DNA of 64,000 nt. Origin: Pseudorhodobacter sp. MZDSW-24AT (GTDB lineage: Bacteria > Pseudomonadota > Alphaproteobacteria > Rhodobacterales > Rhodobacteraceae). The stretch covers positions 124,001-188,000 of the forward strand of contig NZ_PGOI01000001.1 of assembly GCF_002794355.1 (NCBI RefSeq). The letters run 5' to 3'. Made by a program: the position numbers and the translations under genes. The notes beneath the pieces are model-generated. The model was not told the origin of the DNA. It was given only the letters and a program-made list of their open reading frames with translations, and ran no database searches. Positions 35,585 to 44,322 of this stretch are shown one piece after another; the stretch's first letter is position 1, and each line of letters opens with the position of its first letter.

Positions 35585-36176
35585 TCCTGCGATCCGGTCG
35601 GCGGCGACGGTGATCCTGTGGCGCGCGCGCCCCGCAGGCGCGCAGGTGCTGATGGGGATGCGCGGGGCGGCGGCGGTGTTCATGCCGTCAAAATACGTGT
35701 TCCCGGGCGGCGCGGTGGATGCGGGCGACGACGGGGCGGAGCCCACCGTCAGCGCGCGCTGTGCCGCGCGGCTGGGCGCGCTGTGCGGGCCGGGGGCACC
35801 TGCGCCGGGGATGCTGACCGGGGCCGCGCTGCGGGAATTGCGCGAAGAAACGGGTTTGCGCATGGCGGCGGGGGCGCGCCTGCGCTTTGTCTTTCGTGCG
35901 ATCACGCCCCCCGGTCGCACGCGGCGCTTTGATGCGCGGTTCTTCTTGGCGGATGCGGCCGATCTGGCCAGCCCGGAGGAGGATTTCAGCGCAGCCGAGG
36001 ATGAGCTGTCGCATTTGCACTGGATCGGGCTGGCCGAGGCGCGGGCGCTGGACCTGCCCTTCATCACCGAGGTGGTGCTGGCGGAGGTGAGCGCGCTTTT
36101 GCGCGGCGCGCCCGATCAGGGGGTGCCGTTCTTTGACAATTCCGGCAACACGCCGATGTTCCGGCGGATTGCATAG
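35574..36176 (+). CDS. NUDIX hydrolase
   Basis: 200 residues. FPGGAVDAGDDGAEP followed by GAALRELREETGLRM gives the Nudix box core REL-REETG with the metal-binding glutamates. It hydrolyses a nucleoside diphosphate linked compound; substrate unknown (related proteins act on CoA or ADP-ribose derivatives). Starts inside the end of the DUF983 gene. Its last 61 bp overlap the 3' end of the convergent desaturase, which is unusually long for a tail-to-tail overlap. Both reading frames look intact there. Confidence 0.9.
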   Translation: MTVDPAIRSAATVILWRARPAGAQVLMGMRGAAAVFMPSKYVFPGGAVDAGDDGAEPTVSARCAARLGALCGPGAPAPGMLTGAALRELREETGLRMAAGARLRFVFRAITPPGRTRRFDARFFLADAADLASPEEDFSAAEDELSHLHWIGLAEARALDLPFITEVVLAEVSALLRGAPDQGVPFFDNSGNTPMFRRIA

Positions 36177-37192
36177 GCGCCTGTCTCGGGGGTGGGGTCT
36201 GGCACGCTGGGGCGGAGCGGATGCGGCACCGGGTCTTTGGCGTGGATCAGATGGCGCGCGAAGATCTGCGCGTAAGAGCGGTAGAGATAGCCGTCATTCC
36301 GGCGCAGGTAGTGCCCGCGCTGCGCGGCATAGAGCGCGGGCAGGCGATACCATGGCACCTGAGGGTGCATGTGGTGGACGACGTGCAGGTTGTTGTTGAG
36401 GAACAACAGCGCCAGCGGGCCACGGTCTTCGACGATCACCGTGCGGGCGCGGGGCGCATGATGCGCGCGGTGTTCCAGAAAGGTGCGGATTTTCAGGATC
36501 GCGGCGGCGATGTAGACGGCGGCGAGGTAGCCAAGCCAGCCCATCGGCGCGAAGGCGAGCCAGAGGGCCACAAGGCCAAGCCCGATCAGGTGCAGCGCCC
36601 AGTCATGGCGCGCCGTGGTATCATGGCGCATCAGCCGCGCCTCGCCCCGCAGCCAGAGCAGGGAGCCAAGGAGCGGGCCCAGCAGCATCCGCCCCAGAAG
36701 CGTGTTGTTGGCGCGGAAGGCCGCGCGAACAGCACGCGGCAGCCGCGCCCAGACCCGCGGATCAAGGTAGTTCGATTCCGGATCGTCGTAAGGATCGGTC
36801 AGGTTGGGGTCATGGTGATGCGCCAGATGGGTCGCGCGAAAGCGGCGGTAGGGCACGGTGGGGAACAAGGCGGGGAACACCAGCGCCTCATTCAAGCGCG
36901 GGCTGCGGAAGGGGTGGCCATGCAGCGCCTCGTGTTGAAGCGAGCAGAACTGGGTGATCGCAAGCGCGGTGAGCGCGATGCCCAGCGCAGGGGAAAGGCC
37001 GAAAGCAAAGGTGGTGCCAAGCGCCCAGAGGGCATAGGTGGCGGCCAGAAGCGCGAGGGTGGGCCATTCGACAGCGGAGCGGGAGTCAGGGTGTATGGCC
37101 AAGGCGCGCGGGTCCGTTTTGATAACTGGTTTGTGAATATCACTTGCCAGCGGCCCCCGGAACGCCAAGGATGCGCAACATCTGCACAACAC
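36116..37192 (-). CDS. Membrane fatty acid desaturase
   Basis: Up to 358 residues. Three histidine boxes for the di-iron site: HEALHGH, HLAHHHDP and HVVHHMHP. Hydrophobic segments at about 44-80 and 180-225 anchor it in the inner membrane. It inserts a double bond into a fatty acyl chain or hydroxylates a related lipid. The longest frame starts at a GTG (37192), but that codon lies inside a palindrome near the divergent regulator, and family homology begins near VEWPTLALLAATYALW, so the true start is probably further in; no ATG is available. Divergent from an XRE regulator that may control it. Confidence 0.85.
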   Translation of the reverse strand: MLCRCCASLAFRGPLASDIHKPVIKTDPRALAIHPDSRSAVEWPTLALLAATYALWALGTTFAFGLSPALGIALTALAITQFCSLQHEALHGHPFRSPRLNEALVFPALFPTVPYRRFRATHLAHHHDPNLTDPYDDPESNYLDPRVWARLPRAVRAAFRANNTLLGRMLLGPLLGSLLWLRGEARLMRHDTTARHDWALHLIGLGLVALWLAFAPMGWLGYLAAVYIAAAILKIRTFLEHRAHHAPRARTVIVEDRGPLALLFLNNNLHVVHHMHPQVPWYRLPALYAAQRGHYLRRNDGYLYRSYAQIFARHLIHAKDPVPHPLRPSVPDPTPETGAYAIRRNIGVLPELSKNGTP

Positions 37193-37199
37193 TGTTGTG
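37185..37199. promoter_or_regulatory. Palindromic operator candidate 1, desaturase/XRE intergenic
   Basis: CACAACA-C-TGTTGTG, a perfect 7-bp inverted repeat with a 1-bp centre, 22 bp upstream of the XRE ATG. Likely bound by the adjacent XRE regulator. Confidence 0.6.
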
Positions 37200-37204
37200 T
37201 TTTG

Positions 37205-37217
37205 TCACCAAAGGTGA
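37205..37217. promoter_or_regulatory. Palindromic operator candidate 2 overlapping the XRE ribosome site
   Basis: TCACC-AAA-GGTGA, a perfect 5-bp inverted repeat 4 bp before the XRE ATG, 20 bp from the centre of the first palindrome. Confidence 0.5.
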
Positions 37218-37220
37218 GGT

Positions 37221-38072
37221 ATGATCGACAAGCGTGTGCGCGCCGCCCTGTTCCGCAGCCGCTTGGCCGAGGCGATGGGCGAGCGCGCGGTGTCGCAAGC
37301 GGCGCTGGCGCGGGCCTGTGGCGTGGACCGGTCCACCATCAGCCAGCTTCTGGTGTCAGACAAGCGGCTGCCCAATGCGCAACTGGCGGCGGATTGTGCC
37401 GAAGCCTTGGGGGTGTCGGCGGATTGGCTGCTGGGCCTGTCCAAGCGCCCCGAGCCGGTGGCCGACCTTTTGGCGATGCAATTGACCGAGACGCAGGCCC
37501 CGCGCGCGCTGATCGACGAGGCGATCTTTGGCTGGCACCAAGAGGCGGCGGGCTACAAGATCCGCCATGTGCCCGCGACGCTGCCCGATATGCTGAAAAC
37601 GCGCGGGGTGGTGGAGTGGGAATATGCGCCGCAACTGGGACGGTCGGCGGCGCAGGCGATTGGCGCCTTCGAGGACCGGCTGGCGTGGATGCGGGGCGCG
37701 CGGTCGGATTATGAAATCGCCCTGCCCCGGCATGAGCTTTTGGCCTTTGCGCAAGGCACCGGCTATTATGCCGGGCTGCCAGTGGCGCTGCGGCTGGAGC
37801 AGATCGACCGGCTGATCGAATTGACGGAAACGCTGTATCCGGCGCTGCGCATCTATCTGTTCGATGCGCGGCGGGTGTTTTCCGCGCCGATCACGGTGTT
37901 TGGCCCGCTGTTGGCGGTGCTTTATCTGGGGCGGCACTATCTGGCCTTTCGCGATACCGCGCGGGTCGAAAGCTTTACCCGGCATTTCGACTGGCTGGTG
38001 CGCGAGGCCGAGGTGTCGGCCCGCGAGCTGCCCGCCCATCTGCGGGCGCTGCGGGCCGGGGTGGGTCAGTAG
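37221..38072 (+). CDS. XRE-family transcriptional regulator
   Basis: 283 residues. N-terminal helix-turn-helix about 20-75 (SQAALARACGVDRSTISQLL, ALGVSADWLLGLSKRP). The long C-terminal part (about 90-283) is a putative ligand or dimerisation domain, with FDARRVFSAPITVFGPLLAV and LYLGRHYLAFRDTARVESFT near the end. I do not know its ligand. GAGGT precedes the ATG. Divergent from the desaturase with two palindromes in between, which suggests control of membrane lipid desaturation and of itself. Its stop overlaps that of the convergent lipocalin by 7 bp. Confidence 0.87.
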   Translation: MIDKRVRAALFRSRLAEAMGERAVSQAALARACGVDRSTISQLLVSDKRLPNAQLAADCAEALGVSADWLLGLSKRPEPVADLLAMQLTETQAPRALIDEAIFGWHQEAAGYKIRHVPATLPDMLKTRGVVEWEYAPQLGRSAAQAIGAFEDRLAWMRGARSDYEIALPRHELLAFAQGTGYYAGLPVALRLEQIDRLIELTETLYPALRIYLFDARRVFSAPITVFGPLLAVLYLGRHYLAFRDTARVESFTRHFDWLVREAEVSARELPAHLRALRAGVGQ

Positions 38073-38581
38073 GTTTGCAGGCGGCGGGTGTCGTAGCCGT
38101 TGAAATCAAAGATCTCGCGCGCGGCGGTCAGCCGGTCGGGCGGCAACCCGCCGCCGCGGTTGAGGATAAAGCCGAAATCGCCCGAGGGGGTGGCGATGGC
38201 CAGCGTGCGGTAATCGGTGTCGGCCCAGATCACCCACCACGGTTGACCATTCACCAGAAAGCGCCCCGGTCCGGTGCTGGGCATCGGCCCATTGATCTGC
38301 ACCGACTGGCCCGACAGGCACAGGCGCGCGGTGATGCGGAGCGCCCCGCCCTGCCCGCCGATCTCGGCCCCGCCGGGGGTGCAGCGGCTGCCTTGCGGCG
38401 CAAAGCTAGCGGTTTGTTGCCAACGCCCGATCAGGCGGGATTGGTCCAGCTGGGCATTCGACCAGATCGGCGCCGAGGGCGCGCGGTAAGGACCCGGCGT
38501 GGCGGGCGCGCGCGGGCCTGTGCAGGCGACAAGTGCCAGCAAGGCAAGGCCGGAAAGCGCCGCGCGGATCAGTTGATGCAT
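38066..38581 (-). CDS. Lipocalin-family lipoprotein (Blc-like)
   Basis: 171 residues. Lipoprotein signal MHQLIRAALSGLALLALVAC with lipobox LVAC. Lipocalin signatures LIGRWQQTASF (G-x-W) and WVIWADTDYRTLAIATPSG then FGFILNR. Blc-type lipocalins sit in the outer membrane and bind lysophospholipids or fatty acids, which fits the neighbouring desaturase. Its start overlaps the upstream lipoprotein's stop by 13 bp, so the two are co-translated. Confidence 0.85.
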   Translation of the reverse strand: MHQLIRAALSGLALLALVACTGPRAPATPGPYRAPSAPIWSNAQLDQSRLIGRWQQTASFAPQGSRCTPGGAEIGGQGGALRITARLCLSGQSVQINGPMPSTGPGRFLVNGQPWWVIWADTDYRTLAIATPSGDFGFILNRGGGLPPDRLTAAREIFDFNGYDTRRLQTY

Positions 38582-39093
38582 TGGGTGAGCATCCTTCCTT
38601 GGTCGTTCAGGATGTCATGGCAGCCCAGCATCGGGGTGACGGGGGCACAGGTGCCGGATTTCGCAAGGCAATAGCCGGTGCAATCGGTCGCGGCCCGGCA
38701 GGATTGGCCCGCGTCGCGCGTGGGGCTCTGGCAAAAGGCCGCCGCGCCGCCGCCCGCCACGCTCCAGCGCCCGCCCCGCCTCTCGCAGGCCAGTTGCGCC
38801 GCCGTCTTGACGGCCACAGGGGCCACCGGTTCGGCAGCGGCGGGCGCTTCGGCGGGGGGGGAAGCGGCGGTTTCGGGGGAGGCCTCGGGCGCAGGCACGG
38901 CGGCTGGCGCTGCGGCGGGCGCAGATGCCGGCGCGGCGGCGGGCGCATCCAGCGAGGTGACAGCGATGGCGCCCCCGGTGATCGGGTTGGCCTGCGCCTC
39001 GACCGTGGCATCGCGCGCCAAGGCTCCGGGCAAGACCTGACAGGCGGCCAGAACGGGCAGCAGGAGCAAGGGCAAGAGCAGGCGCACACGCAT
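38569..39093 (-). CDS. Cysteine-rich lipoprotein of unknown function
   Basis: 174 residues. Signal MRVRLLLPLLLLPVLAAC ends in a lipobox (LAAC). Residues about 50-95 are an Ala/Pro-rich linker, and the C-terminal ~75 residues hold eight cysteines (for example SCRAATDCTGYCLAKSGTC and LGCHDILND), which look like a small disulfide-bonded domain. No named family recognised. Start at 39093 is the ATG directly before the signal; an upstream in-frame extension is rejected. Overlaps the lipocalin gene. Confidence 0.78.
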   Translation of the reverse strand: MRVRLLLPLLLLPVLAACQVLPGALARDATVEAQANPITGGAIAVTSLDAPAAAPASAPAAAPAAVPAPEASPETAASPPAEAPAAAEPVAPVAVKTAAQLACERRGGRWSVAGGGAAAFCQSPTRDAGQSCRAATDCTGYCLAKSGTCAPVTPMLGCHDILNDQGRMLTQCIN

Positions 39094-39122
39094 GGGCAGG
39101 TTACCAGAGCAAGGACAGGCGG

Positions 39123-40166
39123 TCAGTAAGGCATCGGATGCAGGCGGTGCGCAATGGCGATGTCGGCCAGCACATCCTCTGACAGGAACACATCCGCCGC
39201 TCCAAGGTTCGGCATCAACTGCGCGGTCGAGGTGGCGCCAATGATCGGGATGCAGGGGAACGGCCGCGACAGGCAAAACGCAATCGCCATCTGGCAAGGG
39301 TCAAGCCCATGGGTGGCGGCAATGCCCAGATAGGCGGCCACCGCCGGGAACACCTGCGGCGTGATGCGCCCGCCCAGATCGGGCGTGAAGCTGCGCCGCG
39401 TGCCCACCGGCACCACATCGCCCGCATATTTGCCGCTGAGCAGCCCCGCCGCGAGCGGCGAGAAGGCGAGAAGCGGCATATCCTCGACCATGCTCAGCTC
39501 GCACCAATCGGTGTCGAACTGGCGGCACAAAAGCGAGTATTCGTTCTGCACCGAGACCATGCGCGGCAGGTCATGCACCTGCGCCAGATGCAGCCAGAGC
39601 GCCGCGCCCCATGTGCTTTCATTCGACAGGCCAATCGCGCGGATCTTGCCTTCGGCCATCAGATCGGCGGCAGCGCGCAGCACATCCAGCATATGCGCCT
39701 CGACCTCGGCCCGGTCGGTGACGCGCGGGGCATAGCGCCACGACTGGCGGAAATGATAGCTGCCGCGGTTGGGCCAGTGCAGTTGGTAAAGGTCGATGTA
39801 ATCGGTTTGCAGGCGGCGCAGGGAGTCTTCCACCGCGGCGCGCAGACTGGCGCCCGTGATCGGCGCGCCGCCCCGCACCGCCTGTTGCCCGGCTCCGCTG
39901 ATCTTGGTCGCGATCTGCAACCGCGCCCGCCCGCCGCGCTGCGCAAGCCAAGTGCCGATGATGGTTTCGGTATCGCCCACAGTCTCTGCCCGCACCGGAT
40001 TGGTCGGATACATCTCGGCGGTGTCCCAGAAGGTGACGCCGTGATCCAGCGCCAGATCGGCCTGCGCATGGCCTTCGGCTTCGGTGTTCTGGCTGCCCCA
40101 TGTCATGGTGCCAAGACAGAGCCTCGAAACCTCGATGCCGCTTTTGCCCAGTTGAACGCGTTCCAT
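39123..40166 (-). CDS. Aldo/keto reductase (Tas-like)
   Basis: 347 residues. Starts MERVQLGKSGIEVSRLCLGT with LGTMTWG typical of the Tas group. Catalytic residues: Asp/Tyr in FWDTAEMYP, Lys in IATKISG and His in YQLHWPN. NADPH site near the C-terminus PIIGATSTAQL. It reduces an aldehyde or ketone; substrate unknown. ATG at 40166. Divergent from the MFS transporter with a 196-bp gap and 29 bp upstream of the cysteine-rich lipoprotein. Confidence 0.9.
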   Translation of the reverse strand: MERVQLGKSGIEVSRLCLGTMTWGSQNTEAEGHAQADLALDHGVTFWDTAEMYPTNPVRAETVGDTETIIGTWLAQRGGRARLQIATKISGAGQQAVRGGAPITGASLRAAVEDSLRRLQTDYIDLYQLHWPNRGSYHFRQSWRYAPRVTDRAEVEAHMLDVLRAAADLMAEGKIRAIGLSNESTWGAALWLHLAQVHDLPRMVSVQNEYSLLCRQFDTDWCELSMVEDMPLLAFSPLAAGLLSGKYAGDVVPVGTRRSFTPDLGGRITPQVFPAVAAYLGIAATHGLDPCQMAIAFCLSRPFPCIPIIGATSTAQLMPNLGAADVFLSEDVLADIAIAHRLHPMPY

Positions 40167-40339
40167 GATCTGCCCTTCGCTGCCGTCAGTTCTGGCCTGC
40201 ACCCTAGCCCCCCAGCCCGGCAAGGCAAGGCCAAGTGCCGGGAGGCGCGCGAATTTCCCCCGCTCCTCACGCAGGCAGGCGCGCAGCGGTCACGGCGCTT
40301 TTTGCCCGTTCGGGCGTGCGGCGCCTCTTTACTTGCAAG

Positions 40340-40356
40340 ACCAAAGGGTCTTTGGT
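40340..40356. promoter_or_regulatory. Inverted repeat at the MFS transporter translation start
   Basis: ACCAAAG-GGT-CTTTGGT, perfect 7-bp arms, ending 6 bp before the ATG at 40363, where a ribosome site should be. It could be an operator or an mRNA hairpin that limits initiation. Confidence 0.5.
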
Positions 40357-40362
40357 TTGCCC

Positions 40363-41583
40363 ATGCGCCTGATGATCTCCTTTGCTGCCCTGTTTCTCTC
40401 TGTGGTGCTGCTGCAGCTGGGTTTGGGGGGCGTGGCCCCCTTGGATGCCATCTCGGGTGTGGCGCTGGGGTTCAGCCCGGGCCAGATCGGCTTTCTGGGC
40501 TCGGCGCATTTCTTCGGCTTCTTCATCGGCTGCTGGTGGGCGCCGCGCTTGATGGGCAGTGTCGGGCATTCCCGCGCCTTTGCGGCCTTCACCGCCGCCG
40601 GAACCCTTGGGATTCTGGCGCATATGATGGTGGTCGATCCCTATGCCTGGGCGGTGATGCGGCTGACCTCGGGGCTGGCGGTGGCGGGGTGCTACACGAT
40701 CATCGAAGCGTGGTTGCAGGCCAAGGTGACCAATGAAACCCGGGGGCGGGCCATGGGGCTCTACCGCGTGGTCGATATCGCGGGCTCTCTGGGCGCGCAG
40801 CTGATCATCGGGGTGCTGGAGCCTGCAAGCTACCTGTCCTACAACATCCTCGCCCTGCTGTGTTGCCTTGCGATCTTCCCGCTGACGCTCAGCCGTGCCG
40901 AGGCGCCCGAAATGCCCGACGCCCCGCGCCTGCGCCCCGGTCTTGCCTGGCGCATGTCGCCCTTGGCGGCGGCGGGGGTGGTGGTCTCGGGGATCACGGG
41001 CGCGGCCTTTCGCATGGTGGGGCCGCTTTACGGCACCGAGGTGGGGCTGCGCGCCGATCAGATCGCGTTGTTTCTGGCGGCCTATGTTCTGGGCGGGGCC
41101 TTTGCGCAATATCCTGTGGGCTGGCTCGCCGACCGTTATGACCGCCGCAGCGTGCTGATCTTCCTGTCGGTGGGCGGGGCCCTCTCCTGCGCGACCACGG
41201 TGCTGGCGGCGGGCAGCGGCACGCTGGGGGTGTTTCTGGCCGCCGGGGTGTTCGGCTTCTTCACCATGCCGGTCTACTCCGTCTCGACCGCGCATGCCCA
41301 TGACTACGCCACCCAGATGGAGCGGGTGGAGCTGTCGGCGGCGCTGATGTTCCTCTATGCGGTGGGGGCCATCGCCAGCCCGCTGATCGCGGCGCTGCTG
41401 ATCGACCGCTACGGCCCTTCGGCGATGTTCCTGATGATCGCGCTGTCGCATGTGGCGCTGATCCTGTTTGGCCTTGCGCGGATGCGCAGCCGCCCTGCCC
41501 CGGATGCCCGCACCCCCTATACCTACGAGCCGCGCACCTCGTTCCTGATCGGCAAGCTGTTGCGCAGCCGCCGCGACCGCTGA
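40363..41583 (+). CDS. MFS transporter (YcaD-like)
   Basis: 406 residues with twelve hydrophobic segments. Conserved loop DRYDRRSVL between helices 8 and 9 (equivalent to the R-x-G-R-R motif) and an N-terminal half with [20 protein letters not shown]. Sequence resembles the YcaD/YfcJ drug or metabolite efflux group. The start at 40363 is the only ATG before the first helix; no good Shine-Dalgarno is visible because a palindrome occupies that place. The substrate is unknown. Followed by a copy of the intergenic repeat and then metG. Confidence 0.85.
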   Translation: MRLMISFAALFLSVVLLQLGLGGVAPLDAISGVALGFSPGQIGFLGSAHFFGFFIGCWWAPRLMGSVGHSRAFAAFTAAGTLGILAHMMVVDPYAWAVMRLTSGLAVAGCYTIIEAWLQAKVTNETRGRAMGLYRVVDIAGSLGAQLIIGVLEPASYLSYNILALLCCLAIFPLTLSRAEAPEMPDAPRLRPGLAWRMSPLAAAGVVVSGITGAAFRMVGPLYGTEVGLRADQIALFLAAYVLGGAFAQYPVGWLADRYDRRSVLIFLSVGGALSCATTVLAAGSGTLGVFLAAGVFGFFTMPVYSVSTAHAHDYATQMERVELSAALMFLYAVGAIASPLIAALLIDRYGPSAMFLMIALSHVALILFGLARMRSRPAPDARTPYTYEPRTSFLIGKLLRSRRDR

Positions 41584-41605
41584 CAGGCGCGCGCCGCTTG
41601 CAGGC

Positions 41606-41631
41606 TTGCACCTTTTCCAAATACTCATTTT
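41606..41631 (+). repeat. Intergenic repeat, half copy
   Basis: TTGCACCTTTTCCAAATACT followed by CATTTT. It matches the second arm of the hairpin at 55998-56059 almost exactly. It lies between the MFS gene and metG. Confidence 0.65.
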
Positions 41632-41713
41632 GCGCCGCTGGCCCTTGGCGCATCCTCTGGCAAGGCGCTGCTGCTTGCGCTACACCGACGCCACCACAAG
41701 ACAAAGGCGCATC

Positions 41714-43432
41714 ATGGCACGGATTCTCATCACCTCGGCCATTCCCTATATCAACGGGATCAAGCATCTGGGCAATCTGGTGGGCAGCCAGCTGCCCGCC
41801 GATCTGTTCGCCCGCTATATGCGCGCGCGCGGGCATGAGGTGATGTTCATTTGCGCCACCGACGAACACGGCACCCCGGCGGAACTGGCCGCCGCCAAGG
41901 CGGGAAAGCCCGTCGCGGAATACTGTGCCGAGATGCATGGCGTGCAGGCCGAGATCGCGCGTGGCTTCCGCCTGTCGTTCGACCATTTCGGCCGCTCCTC
42001 CAGCCCGCGCAACCATGCGCTGACGCAACGCTTTGCAGGCAAGCTGGCCGAGAACGGGCTGATCCGCGAAGTGTCGGAAAAGATGATCTATTCGGTCGAT
42101 GATGGCCGTTTCCTGCCCGACCGCTATGTCGAAGGCACCTGCCCCAATTGCGGCTATGACTCGGCGCGGGGCGACCAATGCGACAACTGCACCAAGCAGC
42201 TTGACCCGACCGATCTGATCCACCCCCGCTCTACCATCTCTGGCTCGACCAACCTTGAGCTGCGCGAGACCAAGCATCTTTACCTGATGCAGCGCAGCTT
42301 GCGCGACAAGCTGGAGGCTTGGATCGATTCCAAGACCGACTGGCCGGTGCTGACCACCTCGATCGCCAAGAAATGGCTGAACGATGGCGATGGCTTGCAG
42401 GACCGCGGCATCACCCGCGACCTCAACTGGGGCATTCCGGTGAAAAAGGGCGATCAGCCTTGGCCCGGGATGGAAGGCAAGGTGTTCTATGTCTGGTTCG
42501 ACGCCCCCATCGAATATATCGCCGCCACCGCCGAATGGGCCGATGCCAATGGTCTGGACGATGCGGCGTGGGAGCGCTGGTGGCGCACCGACAAGGGCGC
42601 CGAGGACGTGACCTATTATCAGTTCATGGGCAAGGACAACGTGCCGTTCCACACCCTGTCCTTCCCCGCCACCATTCTGGGCTCGGGCGAGCCGTGGAAG
42701 CTGGTCGATTACCTGAAATCGTTCAACTATCTGAATTATGACGGCGGTCAGTTCAGCACCTCGCGCGGGCGCGGGGTGTTCATGGATCAGGCGCTGTCGA
42801 TCCTGCCTTCCGATTACTGGCGCTGGTGGCTGTTGTCTCATGCCCCGGAATCCTCGGATGCCGAGTTCACATGGGAGAATTTCCAAGGCTCGGTGAACAA
42901 GGATCTGGCCGATGTGCTGGGCAATCTGGTGAGCCGCGTCACCAAATTCGCCACGTCGAAGTTCGGCAGCACCGTTCCGGCAGGCGGCCAGTTTGGCGCG
43001 ATGGAAACCGCGCTGATCGCCGATCTGGGCGCGCGTATCCGCGACTATGAGGCGCTGATGCAGGCGATGGAGGTGCGCAAGGCGGCGGCCGAGTTGCGGG
43101 CGATCTGGGTGATCGGCAATGAATACCTGCAGGCCGCGGCACCGTGGAGCGTGGTGAAAACCGACCCCGAGCAGGCGCAGGCGATGATCCGGCTGGCGCT
43201 GAACCTGATCCGGGTCTACGCGATCCTGTCGCAGCCCTTTATCCCCGATGCGTCCGCCGCGATGATGCAAGCGATGGGGTCGGATGATTGGACATGGCCC
43301 GATGATCTGCCCGCCGCGATGCGCGTGCTTGAACCGGGGCAGCCGTTCAGCGTGCCGGAAAACCTGTTCCGCAAGATCACCGATGAAGAACGTGCCGAAT
43401 GGCAGGCGCGCTTTGCCGGGGTGCGGACGTGA
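41714..43432 (+). CDS. metG: Methionyl-tRNA synthetase
   Basis: 572 residues. [20 protein letters not shown] holds the HIGH-type motif (HLGN). The zinc knuckle [17 protein letters not shown] inserts near residue 140. [16 protein letters not shown] and the KMSKS-loop region [15 protein letters not shown] follow, and the anticodon-binding helical domain is C-terminal. The loop reads QFSTS where many homologs have KFSTS. It charges tRNA-Met in the cytoplasm. Start [15 protein letters not shown]. Its stop overlaps the GTG of the following glycosyltransferase (GTGA), an unexpected coupling of a housekeeping gene with surface-glycan genes. Confidence 0.96.
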   Translation: MARILITSAIPYINGIKHLGNLVGSQLPADLFARYMRARGHEVMFICATDEHGTPAELAAAKAGKPVAEYCAEMHGVQAEIARGFRLSFDHFGRSSSPRNHALTQRFAGKLAENGLIREVSEKMIYSVDDGRFLPDRYVEGTCPNCGYDSARGDQCDNCTKQLDPTDLIHPRSTISGSTNLELRETKHLYLMQRSLRDKLEAWIDSKTDWPVLTTSIAKKWLNDGDGLQDRGITRDLNWGIPVKKGDQPWPGMEGKVFYVWFDAPIEYIAATAEWADANGLDDAAWERWWRTDKGAEDVTYYQFMGKDNVPFHTLSFPATILGSGEPWKLVDYLKSFNYLNYDGGQFSTSRGRGVFMDQALSILPSDYWRWWLLSHAPESSDAEFTWENFQGSVNKDLADVLGNLVSRVTKFATSKFGSTVPAGGQFGAMETALIADLGARIRDYEALMQAMEVRKAAAELRAIWVIGNEYLQAAAPWSVVKTDPEQAQAMIRLALNLIRVYAILSQPFIPDASAAMMQAMGSDDWTWPDDLPAAMRVLEPGQPFSVPENLFRKITDEERAEWQARFAGVRT

Positions 43433-44322
43433 CAGAGGCCGCGCCTCCGGTCTGGCAACTGGTGCTGGTCTTGTGGGGCACGAAATACCCGGTGGCAGAG
43501 GTGAATCACCTGATTGCCACCGTGTGCCGCCATGCCGCCCACCCGCCGCGCGTGGTGCTGATCACCGACCGCCAGCGCGAGGGGCTGCGTCCGGGGGTGG
43601 TGCAGCGGCTGATCCCGGACTTCTTCATGGCGCCCGAAATGCGCGGCGCGGGCTGTCAGACCAAGCTGTGCATGTTCGAAGCGGGCGTGGTGCCGGATGA
43701 TCTGCCAGCCGTGTTCATCGATATCGACACGGTGGTGCTGGGGGATCTGACGCGGCTTTTGGCCTTGCAGACCGAGCGGCGGACGGTGGCGATCTTGCAA
43801 AGCGCGGTGCTGCCCTTTGGCGCTTTGGCGCGGGGGGTGTTCCGGCTGACCAAGGGGCGCAAATATGCGCGCGGAAATTCCTCGATCGTGGTCTATCACC
43901 CGGCGGAAACCGCGCATATCGCGGCGCGCTACCGGGCTTTGGTGGCGGCGCATGGCTTCAACGGCCTGCGTCCGATGATTGCGGATGAGCGCTTCATGAG
44001 CTGGGCGCATCAGCCGCAGATGCGGGCGATCCCGCGGCGCCTTGCGGTGAAGCTGCCGACCGAATTCATGCTGCCCTATCGCTGGTTGATCCTGCTGCGC
44101 GCGCGCCTGCCTTGGGTGCGCCGTCGCTGGGCGGGGCTGGTGGCGCTGACCCTGCCGGGGGCGGAGGTGAAGGGCGAGGCGCTCTTGGCGCTGCCGGAGG
44201 GTGGCGAGGTGGTGGACCGCAAAGGGCGGCGGCTGATCTGGTCAGAGGCCGCCTTGGGCCCGGTGAAGGCGCGGTTGACGGACTATTACACATCCCTTCA
44301 GGCAAGCGGGAGGACACCTTGA
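43429..44322 (+). CDS. Putative glycosyltransferase, GTG start
   Basis: 297 residues. [20 protein letters not shown] and the acidic motif [14 protein letters not shown] (DxD-like metal site) suggest a nucleotide-sugar transferase of the GT8-like fold; NSSIVVYHP and [10 protein letters not shown] lie in the middle. No close named family. The GTG at 43429 overlaps the metG stop and its own stop overlaps the TTG of neuA, so metG, this gene and neuA form one coupled unit. Probably adds a sugar to a surface glycan. Confidence 0.75.
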   Translation: MTEAAPPVWQLVLVLWGTKYPVAEVNHLIATVCRHAAHPPRVVLITDRQREGLRPGVVQRLIPDFFMAPEMRGAGCQTKLCMFEAGVVPDDLPAVFIDIDTVVLGDLTRLLALQTERRTVAILQSAVLPFGALARGVFRLTKGRKYARGNSSIVVYHPAETAHIAARYRALVAAHGFNGLRPMIADERFMSWAHQPQMRAIPRRLAVKLPTEFMLPYRWLILLRARLPWVRRRWAGLVALTLPGAEVKGEALLALPEGGEVVDRKGRRLIWSEAALGPVKARLTDYYTSLQASGRTP

